Under the pieces are notes generated by a model, which was not told where the DNA came from, did not search any database, and saw only the letters and a list, made by a program, of their open reading frames with translations. This document shows, one piece after another, positions 13,001 to 24,900 of a DNA stretch of 64,000 nt (its first letter is position 1; each line of letters starts with the position of its first letter). Source of the DNA: Congeria kusceri (Eukaryota > Mollusca > Bivalvia > Myida > Dreissenidae). The position numbers and the translations under genes are program-made. The stretch covers positions 17,034,980 to 17,098,979 of the forward strand of contig CM051034.1 in assembly GCA_027627225.1 (NCBI GenBank). The letters are read 5' to 3'.

Positions 13001-15959
13001 TTTTCTAATATTAGAGATGCAAACTTACAACAATGATCTGATGTCTACCAATAACTGTTGCATATTGTTTGGGGACTAACATTTACATAATTGTTTGCAT
13101 AAGCGGTTAAAATAAAGTTATAAACATATCTTCGACATACAATATAGAACTGAACATAATTATGATCAATTTACTAATTGTATGTCATGAATAAAATGTA
13201 ATATTCATTCACAGAATGGAATAATTATTTCCTTTAGCCTACATCGCTCTATAAATAGCAATTACAATGATCCTATTAGTTGACCGATATCTGAGAATTA
13301 TCGGTGCTGCGGAACGTTTCGGAGCCATACGTAGATATACGGCGAAGATCGGTATGAAATGATCTATTCTAGCGTATTCAACACACTCCAGATAAAGGGT
13401 GCATCATTCTATAAATAGCGCGCGGTAAAGCTATGCAAATCTACATTCATCAATTAGCGTCCGGAGAATCATAAACCCGAGAATTTCAATAAATGGGGAA
13501 TGTATATCTATAAACCTATTGTGCAGGTTCATTTATATTTGAATTACGGTTGCGTTTTATTATGAATTATTTATAATTGCACCTTTCTATCAACTTCTAC
13601 AGTAGATGTTATTCAATCTCTAAAAATATTTAACATCTATAAATAAAATGTGGTGAAAGAAGTCTCGTAATACGTTGAAATGTTATTTTTACTTTTACTT
13701 CATTTGCACGAATACACTGTTTGCAAAACTAATGATACGTATAGTATATTATATAACATAACTTTGTACACTCGTCTGATATATAATAATTTTCATTCAT
13801 TCCCGCAATTATATTCTGACAATGCTATATTTTTTTAATTTGCCTGACAAATTCATGTAACAATTATAGTAACGTAAATTACTAGCATTAGGTTAGTCAT
13901 TTTGCGCCGCACAACGTGATTGCCCCTTTTTCTTAGCACCCTGCACTTTCTTTTTACCTCACCCTGCCCCTTTTAAAGTCTATATGTAATACTATTTCAT
14001 GTATCACCGGTGAAAACATGAGAGTATGATTGATTTGTTAACGGTACACATATAAATAAGTTTATCTCAAATTAATTTTTGTCCGATAAGTTTTCTTATG
14101 GTGTCCGAAAAATCTACAGTCCGAGAGATCTCCTTAGTAGGGACCAAAAAAGTTGGGGTCCCAGAAGTCACGTAACCGATCATCTAGTCCCTCTTGTTTT
14201 GGGTAAAAAATGACGTCTCAATATTAATTTCAACGCCGATTGTCTTTTTTTTAAAGACATTTCTTGTTTGTTATAGAACTTCAACGTATTAATTAAAATG
14301 TTTTAATTTGTCGAGTTAAGACGTTTAATGGCATATTTCAGAAAAAATACGAAAATCTGTGAACAAGTCCCTTTAAAGATACGAGTGAACATTAACAAAG
14401 CAAATCAAATGAATCATATGTTCAACGTGTGTACATGTTTTCTAGAATGTTTAATACAAAATGAACATTGATTCGAAAACGATGAGATAATTTGAGACCA
14501 GATCTAATAAAAGACAGAGAAATATGAAACACTGATCATTTTTACCTAAAATGTTAATTCTTTTTTAATTGTATTGAGCATTAACGTTCGACAGTTTTCG
14601 GGATTAAATTATGTCAGTACTCGCTTTTAAGACCTTCTGCATTGAACTCGATTTTCATATGGAAATAAGTAATTATTAACAGTATAGCAACTGTGGGTTG
14701 TTCACATCCGTAATTTGTACCATATATATCAAATACAATCTTGTTTGAAATCGCGAAAGTAAAAGGACACTCTGCTTTATGCTAAATGTCACGTATTAAG
14801 CTCGACGACTTAAATTATACTCTGTTTTACCAGGAAATATAATGAATGAAAATAAGTGCAACATTTTATTATCAGTTTTTGTTGGGGGTATTGTTATGAT
14901 AATAATTTCCATATCCATATAAAGACAAATACTTATCTAACTGTAAAAATAATTATTTAGATCAAGTACGAACAAGTATTTTCATTAAAAACGAATACTA
15001 ACTACTTTAAATCTATGGATGAGAAATTGTACGCGCGCAAAGTGTCCGCCTTGCGACAGGGAGGTTCCGGGTTCGATACCCAATCGGGGAGCGTTCTTAA
15101 GATCGTTCCAAAGACGACAAGTAGTGGTTCTTCCCAGGAAACTGCCTCGAGTGTGTCTCTATAAGCCCAAGACTTTCGATGCATCGATCTACAATAAATA
15201 GGTTTTAACTAAGGTAGTCAAAAATAATATTACATTTGTTCGTCTGAGAACTTGTGCGCGCGCAGCATCTCGTTTTTGATCGCCAGCATCCACTCCTGCA
15301 ATGAAAAAAAGAAGACTTTGTTGCAGACGACATTTTATGAAATAGAAAAAAAAAAAAAAACAACAACAACAAAACATTGTTGAAACAAATTATATATACA
15401 TGTATGCTCTTTTTTTGAACGTGTGTCCATTTGTTTTTCACAAATGTGCAGGTAATGTTTTCCAAACAACATGCACTGCGGCCACCGAAGACTATACAGA
15501 CTAAGTAGCGTGGAAAGTGCACACCATATTACAGACAGCCCTTTTCTTTCCCCTAGGCGAGCCCCTAGACCGAAGCACGTTAAATTAGCACTCTAGCTCC
15601 CGCCGTCAAGAAAGCTTTGTTTCACGAATTATGTTGACAAAATGAATTGAGATAAAGGATTGCAAAACCTAACAACATGAAAACTTCCTGTCACAAAAAA
15701 CGTACAGATGATGCATGCTAACGATGGTGCAATCTGTGTACAAAGATAACTCACCTGCACGAACGTCGGGCCCATAGCTACGAAAGTTCTAAATTCAAAA
15801 CTTAGCGTCGACTTCACAAATTTGGTGATTAATGTGTTTATTGCATATGAGTTCTGATTTTCTTTGGCCATGACTTTCTTTGAGATAGAGAATATTTTAA
15901 TGGTAGTGGTTGTGGTGGTTGTAGTAGTATTAGTAATTGTTGTAGTTGTTGAAGTAGAA

Positions 15960-15999
<40 letters not shown>

Positions 16000-18900
16000 A
16001 AGTAGTCGTAGCACATATAATTATATTAGCTGCAAACCTTTCTGACGTCATCGGTGACGCAGGCAAAGTACAAGATGTGGTCGGTGTGCTTTTCGTCCGG
16101 AACCAGCTTGAACATCAACTGCATCCGGCCTTCCACCTGCTGGTGGCGCTCGCACCTGCGCCACAACAACAACAACAATCAAATACCACAGCATTTCTTA
16201 GGGCGTCCAGTAATCATATCAGCGGCGTACCAAACGGCATGACAGGCGGATAGTCCTTGGATTACCTACAGAACTTACTTTTAAAAGGCACGTACCTGGG
16301 TTGGTATTTGTAAAGAAAATTAAATTTCATAAATTTTATAATTGGATTTTCTGACGAAGAAATGTTTTTTTTTAAGATTACCGGACGGTTGCAATATAAT
16401 TCCTAGAGTGTTAATGTTTATTATTTAATGTAGTGTTTTTTTATTCGTAGTTTATTTTCAGATTATTGTGGCGGATCAATGATATAGTTGTAACGCACTG
16501 GCTTTACAACCCAGGGGTCGCAGGTTCGAGCCACCCCTACACCGTTACCCACTAACTCCTACGCATGTGACGTTACAATGGGAAATGAAAGATCCATGGG
16601 CCGCATCTGGATTAGGGCGTCTCCGTTATGTTGCGCTATATCACGTAAGTCAACAAACAAATCTTCTGGTGCCATATGGGATACCATCCCGGTGCACTTA
16701 AAAAATTGAGCACACGAAATTTCAGATCATTCCGCGCTGAAGCTACAGTAGGTGCATATCTGTTATATATGTCCGTGTGGTCTTTCGGCAAGGGGGCGAT
16801 TTTAGAGTGTGAACAGGGTCCTAACCTATGCCAAACAGACGATTTGGAATTAGAGATGCTAGAGCACTGCCGCCAATCGGACTACGCTTTCTACGCCGTT
16901 TAGTTTAAACCTATTTATTTTAGCTCGATTGCTTCGAAAACCTACGACTCATTTAGAAACTCTCGAGTACTGGTGCTATCTAAGAAACGGTCTTAGATAG
17001 AACCAGTACTTGGTGTCTTTAGGGGAGATCTTGAGAACAGTCACATAGTGGGGATCGAACCCGGGGCCTCCCGATCGCTAGGCGGACACCATGTCCACTA
17101 CGCCACCGCGACCTTTTTAACGCTGTTTACCTAGGCTTCCGTTGTTATCGAGATGTCTGCAAGTATCGGCGTCGAGATGGTCGCATGTTGCCGCGCTAAA
17201 GTCGTGTACATGCAACAAAACGAAGCACGTCCGGCTATTACCTTCTATAGTGACCCAGGTTGATGGAAAGCTGGGGCTGGCCGGCCAACTCGTCCCGGTA
17301 CACGTACAGACAGCCCCGGGACAATACCACGAACTTCTGGCGCCCTGGAACAGTCGAAATACACACTGACATGACAGTATGCAAGCGTCGTATTGTCACA
17401 GTCTATTTTTTGCATTTACTTATCTCATAATTAGGAGAAACTTGGTCCAAATAAGGAGATACTAAGTCCTTGTTAGAAGATATGAAGTCCTGGGCCCGAA
17501 ACTTTCATTAATCTCAGCTCAAAAAACTCAACTCACAGCTCAATCTCCATGCTCAGATGAGATTCTTACTCAGTTTGAGGTTATTAAACATTTGGAGATC
17601 AAACTCAGTGGAGACGATTTTTTTAGCATGAAGTTTAATATATTTAAGCGACTATTCGGTCAATCATATTTACGTGGTGTTGCTCTAAGCAGCCACTTTG
17701 GGTAAACAGTGGTATATTTTTACCGCGGTTTCTTTTTTTGTCCAAGTTACTTACCAAACCACGAAAACAGTGCTTTATATAACCACTGGATAAAGTAAAC
17801 AAGTTGCTTTAAAAGGGCAGTGGTCACAGAAACTAATTTATCCTACCACTAAATGATTTTATAGAAGGAAACTCTACCTGTCAGATAAACTTTTGCTTTA
17901 TCCGACAGGCAAGGTTTATCTGACACCCTCATGTATATACTTTTGACGGACTACTTTTTCCAGGAATGTGAGTGACGTCATAAACAAGTAATTTTAAAGG
18001 TTACAAAATGGGGCGATATTTAACAGTTCATCTATTGGTGGAAATAAGACACTAAACATTCAATAATTACATTTTATTATATACCTTACAATAAATAAAT
18101 TAAATAGTAACAAATTTGTAGAGGAAAAAGAATCAATAACAGTTAGCTATCGACACAATACAGGTAGTTTCGGTTTAAAATAACTCGCCAAAATTCGCGT
18201 GCGCGCGTAATGACGAAATCAAATGTTTTACGTCATTTAGTTCAGTTTTAAGTTTACACAGTGTTGGAATTTAAAAAGAGCAATCAGATTACAATCTTTA
18301 GTGTTTCTGTGTTTTTTGGATGGATTATGATAATAAGATTTATATCAAAAAGTGTATCCATGGAATATATGGCTCGAATGGAACCGGTAAGATTAATTTT
18401 ATTTCAATTTTCTATAAGTCGAGTGTATTCCGAGCTGGATTGTTGTGGGTGGAGAACAGAGTTGCCATCATAAGGTGCTAGATCTAGTAATTTGGATGCA
18501 GTCTTCGATTAGTTTACTTTTGAAAGGAAATTTACATAAAGGGTTATTTCTTTGATGAATAAACCGTTTCTTTGTTGGTTGATCAAAGAAGTCTATCCAC
18601 AAAGAATTACCCGCTTACACCAACTGTTTTAAAAGGAATAGAAGGATTATGTTTGCACCTTTATCGATCATGCCATGTGCGGATTAACAACTCACTATGG
18701 AAGCTAGAACCTCTGTAAAACTGGACTACACGACGTTAGTATCAATGAAAAAATCGGGTGAGTAGGGTGTATTTCATTTTTAATTTTATGCTGTGTCATT
18801 CTGGAATAATTGAGTCACACGAGTTGTGTGTATATTTTGAAAGATAGTAGAAATGGTATATAATAAACATCTCGACGAAGATAAATCCTGCATATACACT

Positions 18901-21900
18901 TTTGGAAAGTTAAAATTGCCAGCCATTTTGATCTTTTGTTGTTGAACAGTTTGGTCGAAACACGGACTTGCATTTGAATAAAACCTTCTTTTATCTACTA
19001 GTGTGTAGCATTTGGCACGGTGAACATATTTGAAACGAAGCATATGGCGATATTTGCACTGCGTTTTGCATTGAATTGTTTCGGACTATTTCGAGTGGCG
19101 GAAACATGAATATATTCCATATTACTACGCACGGTTAGATTCAGTAAATTTAATGCGTTTTTGAGTATTGTTTCAAACAATTAAACGTTAATAGTGTGTT
19201 TCTTAAACATAAAATAAATAAATAAATAATATGGTAGGATAAATAGAATATTAGGTTAGTGTCTTTGTGTAGTTGAATTTATCCGACTCGTCTCCGAAAG
19301 GCTTACACGGCTCGGCAAGCCTCGCCGTGTAAACCTTTCTTTAACTCGTCGGATAAATTCAAGTACACAAAGACACTAACCTAATATTCTCTATTTACAC
19401 TTGAAAATTGCAATAACCATGATGAAATCTTAAATCGAAAATTGTGTGACGTATTAGCAATTATGACGTATTTATATTGCGTCATTTTTGCGATTATTTC
19501 CATTTTCATGTGTAGATAAAATGGCTGCAACAGGGTAAACGCAATTATTTTTACAATAATGTGTATTACACTGTTGCAAAAACGACGTGAATATCAATAG
19601 GGTTGACACTACAATTATAGCAATGGATATTTTATGTAGATATAAAGGTAAGACTTTTCATAAATGCATTAAACATGCACTTTTATGTTGTGCTGTTTAA
19701 TTGTTGAATTGGAATTTATATTTTTAAATAAGTTTAAGTTGTAAAATACTTAAAGTTTAGAACTATATATGTTAATCATTTGTTCCATGTTGATTGTATC
19801 ATCAACCTGTTGATATCATCACTGTTTACATAATTATTTGTCATATTAACATGTTGAGATCGACTCTGAGACAGGTAGCAACCAATCTCAGGATTTCTTG
19901 CTCAGCCTGAGTTTGAGTTCAGAGTTAAATTTTTATAATCTCAGATTTCCTGAGTTCAGTCTCAGGCTGAGCTAGGAGTTGAGATTTGAGCTGGGAGATT
20001 GATCTCAAGAGTTTTATAACCTCGGGCCCAGATTAGGAGATACCATATATGAGGCGTGTCGTGGGAAACCGGGCTTAATGCAAGTGCGTAAAGTGTCGTC
20101 CCGGATTAGCCTGTGCAGTCCGCTTTTATTGTAATTTCTGTTTCAATGAAGTCTCTTCTAAACATAAATCCACTTTAGGCGGAAAGTGTCGTCCCGGATT
20201 AGCCTGTGTAGGCAAATTTGGGACGACATTTTACGCACATGCATTAAACCCGATTTTCCCACGACACGCCTCTTATATGTCCAAAGTAGGAAATACAGAG
20301 TTCTAATTAGGAAATACTAAGTCCAAATTTGGAGATTCAAGTCTTAGTTAGGAGGTACTAGGTGTGTCACGGAATAATCGAATATTCGATTACATGACCG
20401 ATAATTCGAACAGTAAATAGAAAAATTATACGATGTTTCGAAATATATGTACAAAAGTCCACATATTATTAAGCACTTTTACTTGGTATGTCTTTAGATA
20501 GACTTACATATGATGAATTTAATAAGTCGTTCCCACCAGCCTTGTTTCCGTAAGAAGCCGAATTTAGTGAAGTGTTCTACCTTCAACAGCTCTTGTACAC
20601 CTGAAACACCAAGTTGTAAATGTTAGACACATTGTGTCTGACAAATTGACCCGACACTATCATTATGCACGAAGGCGTGGTCGGTATTATTAATACACTA
20701 CGATTAATATATTTTTCCAGGAAAACTGAAATCGAGTTAAAACGTTGTACATGTACGAGCGTTCCTCTGAAAAACACAGCTATCATCTCGATAAGCACGA
20801 GGTACACGTGCACGAACGAAACCGAATATTAATTAAGCAAATAATTCAATTGCGTAATTATGTTAATAGGTTTCATGAGTGTCAGGTCAATAAATTTCAT
20901 GAGTGTCAGGTCAATAGATTTTATGAGTGTCAGGTCAATTTGTCCAGGCTATTTCGCAGTGTTGTAATAATAAGATAAGATAAGATGGTGCGGTGCGGTC
21001 CGTTGCGGTGGTACGGTCCGTTGCGGTGGTACGGTACGGTACGGTACAGTACAGTTTTTTTTGTTTTGGCGTAGCTGTCTAACCCAACATTTGACCTTTC
21101 TCAATATCCAATCAAATGTTGTGAACATTTCCCGCCAGTAGTCCCGAATGAATAAATCCTAACATTGCAACGGCTAATTTGAAAATGTTCGCACAACACT
21201 GGTCATAAAAGAAACAGGTCATTTTGCAACGATGTAAATCAATACAACGTTCGAGTGACCTTTCGATATTCGTACACTATATACATATCCGCATTAACGG
21301 CGTGTATTGCTTGATCCAGCTACTCGCAAAAGACTTATTCCTATACTTCAAGTCAGTACCGTATGTGTGTTATTGTTTTGGAAATAATATGTTCAAACTT
21401 TTAAAGTAAAGTAATAAAGCTTTGCTCACTTCGAACCCGTGATCTACGGCTCATCGTGCGTTTTAAATTAAAAGGAAAGCCAGTACATCACATAAACCTC
21501 CGTACTTAGTATACAAACGAAAGATTGCAGTGACGCGATTGCAATTTACTTTGTTCAAGTAAATTATTCAGAGCTAAGTTTCCACGCTTAATTTCAAACG
21601 CGCAGTGCAGCTGAATCTCATTATCTCAATGTAATGTTATATTAGGAATGAATGTCACGGTGTATTCGTTTGTAGTACAAAATTCAGTATCGTAAGTTAA
21701 ACGTGCATGTCACCTAATAAACACGGTTTGTCTGCAGAATATTCGATTATGTTCGCAGGTTTATTAATAATTTGCGCATCAGAAAGGAACAGATTGTAAC
21801 TAGTTTGTTCCAATAGAGAACATATAGGGACGAACTTACGTATACCAAATTAAGACTACTGAGACATTGATTTCAGTACACGTTTCTTATTTGACAACAC

Positions 21901-24900
21901 ATTATACATTTACTATTAGTTCAAACGTTTCTAAATTTAGACTACACCAGTTGTAGTTGACATTTACAAAGGCACGTCACCTCTTACGTTTCTAAAGTGA
22001 AGAATAAACTTTGTTTACTATTAGTTCCAATGTGTGTATTTAGACTTCACTGGCATAACTGTCAGTTCTTACATTTTTTAATTTCGACTACACTTACATT
22101 ACATGTCATTTCGTACGTTTCTACATTTAGATTACACGGACATTTACTGTCAATTGATTCCTAAGCCGTACGTTTCTAAATTTAGACTACACTGACACAT
22201 TTACTGTCAATTGATTCCTAAGCCGTACGTTTATAAATTTCGACTACACTGACATTTACTGTCACTCAATTCCAACGCCGTACGTTTCTAAATTTAATCT
22301 ACACTGACATTTACTGTCACTTAATTCCTTCGCCGTACGTTTCTAAATTTAGACTACACTGACATTTACTGTCACTTAAATCCTACGCCGTACGTTTCTA
22401 AAGTTATACTACACTGGCATTTACTGCCAGCTGTTATGTACGGTTCTAAATTATTTGAGACTACACATACACATTAACTGTCAGTTCCTACAGTTTCTAA
22501 ATTGTGACTACGTGTACATTGATATTCAAAGTTTATTCAATTGTAATTCAATTACGCAGGCCTGTATTGTGGGTACTCGCGTTTTAAAATTAGTTTGTTC
22601 AGATATTTACTGTCAATATTTACGTTTTCTAAATTCAGACTACACAGACGTTTACTCGGTACTCGCTCCTAAACTGAACCACACAGACATTTACCACCGT
22701 AGTGAAAAGCTGACTTTCCTAATTCAGATGAAACATGTTTGGGCGGTATTTTATGTCTGTTAAACAGAAGATTAACACACCATGATTTATTACATGTATA
22801 CGTACACTGACATACATTTGAACGTTTCATACTTTCATATGTATACTACTGGTCCAGTGTTCACAAGAAGGTATGGTCTGGGGCCTTATCGACATATGTA
22901 TACTACTGGTCCAGTGTTCACAAGAAGGTAGGGTCTGGGGCCCTATCCACAAAGAAGGTAGGGTCTGGGGCCCGATCCACAAAGAAGGTAGGGTCTGGGG
23001 CCCTATCCACAAAGAAGGTAGGGTCTGGGCCCTATCCACAAGAAGGTAGGGTCTGGGGCCCTATCCACAAGAAGGTAGGGTCTGGGGCCCGATCCACAAA
23101 GAAGGTAGGGTCTGGGGCCCTATCCACAAAGAAGGTAGGGTCTGGGCCCTATCCACAAAGAAGGTAGGGTCTGGGGCCCTATCAACAAAGAAGGTAGGGT
23201 CTGGGGCCCTATCCACAAAGAAGGTAGGGTCTGGGGCCCGATCCACAAAGAAGGTAGGGTCTGGGGCCCTATCCACAAAGAAGGTAGGGTCTGGGCCCTA
23301 TCCACAAGAAGGTAGGGTCTGGGGCCCTATCCACAAGAAGGTAGGGTCTGGGGCCCGATCCACAAAGAAGGTAGGGTCTGGGGCCCTATCCACAAAGAAG
23401 GTAGGGTCTGGGCCCTATCCACAAAGAAGGTAGGGTCTGGGGCCCTATCAACAAAGAAGGTAGGGTCTGGGGCCCTATCCACAAAGAAGGTAGGGTCTGG
23501 GGCCCGATCCACAAAGAAGGTATGGTCTGGGGCCCTATCCACAAAGAAGGTAGGGTCTGGGGCCCTATCCACATATGTATACTACTGGTGCAGTGTTCAC
23601 AAGAAGGTAGAGTCTGGGGCCCGATCCACAAAGAAGGTAGGGTCTGGGGCCCGATCCACAAAGAAGGTAGGGTCTGGGGCCCGATCCACAAAGAAGGTAG
23701 GGTCTGGGGCCCGATCCACAAAGAAGGTAGGGTCTGGGGCCCTATCCACAACGAAGGTAGGGTCTGGGGCCCGATCCACAAAGAAGGTAGGGTCTGGGGC
23801 CCTGTCCACAAAGAAGGTAGGGTCTGGGGCCCTATCCACAAAGAAGGTAGGGTCTGGGGCCCGATCCACAAAGAAGGTAGGGTCTGGGGCCCTATCCACA
23901 AAGAAGGTATGGTCTGGGGCCCGACCCACAAAGAAGGTAGGGTCTGGGGCCCGATCCACAAAGAAGGTAGGGTCTGGGGCCCGATCCACAAAAAAAGAAG
24001 GTAGGTCTGGGGCCCTATCCACAAAGAAGGTAGGGTCTGGGGCCCTATCCACAAAGAAGGTAGGGTCTGGGGCCCTATCCACAAAGAAGGTAGGGTCTGG
24101 GGCCCTATCCACAAAGAAGGTAGGGTCTGGGGCCCTATCCACAAGAAGGTAGGGTCTGGGACCCTATCCACAAAGAAGGTAGGGTCTGGGGCCCGATCCA
24201 CATATGTATACTACTGGTCCAGTGTTCACAAGAAGGTAGGGTCTGGGGCCCTATCCACAAAGAAGGTAGGGTCTGGGGCCCTATCCACAAGACGGTAGGG
24301 TCTGGGGCCCTATCCACAAGAAGGTAGGGTCTGGGACCCTATCCACAAAAAGGTAGGGTCTGGGGCCCTATCCACAAAGAAGGTAGGGTCTGGGGCCCTA
24401 TCCACAAAGAAGGTAGGGTCTGGGGCCCTATCCACAAGAAGGTAGGGTCTGGGGCCCTATCCACAAGAAGGTAGGGTCTGGGGCCCTATCCACAAAGAAG
24501 GTAGGGTCTGGGGCCCTATCCACATATGTATACTACTGGTGCAGTGTTCACAAGAAGGTAGAGTCTGGGGCCCGATCCACAAAGAAGGTAGGGTCTGGGG
24601 CCCGATCCACAAAGAAGGTAGGGTCTGGGGCCCGATCCACAAAGAAGGTAGGGTCTGGGGCCCGATCCACAAAGAAGGTAGGGTCTGGGGCCCTATCCAC
24701 AACGAAGGTAGGGTCTGGGGCCCGATCCACAAAGAAGGTAGGGTCTGGGGCCCTGTCCACAAAGAAGGTAGGGTCTGGGGCCCTATCCACAAAGAAGGTA
24801 GGGTCTGGGGCCCGATCCACAAAGAAGGTAGGGTCTGGGGCCCTATCCACAAAGAAGGTATGGTCTGGGGCCCGACCCACAAAGAAGGTAGGGTCTGGGG

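Noticed and set aside
15629..16253. Poly-Thr and poly-Val frames
   Set aside because: Trinucleotide repeat read in frame. The real coding part there is SH3BP2 exon 4 on the minus strand.
18786..19180. Transposase in the nested insert
   Set aside because: The 85- and 60-residue frames show no recognisable catalytic motifs and overlap on the same strand.
23386..24201. 271-residue frame on the minus strand and a 160-residue frame on the plus strand
   Set aside because: Both are translations of the 30-bp satellite. Open frames occur on both strands and in several registers, with no splice or start context.
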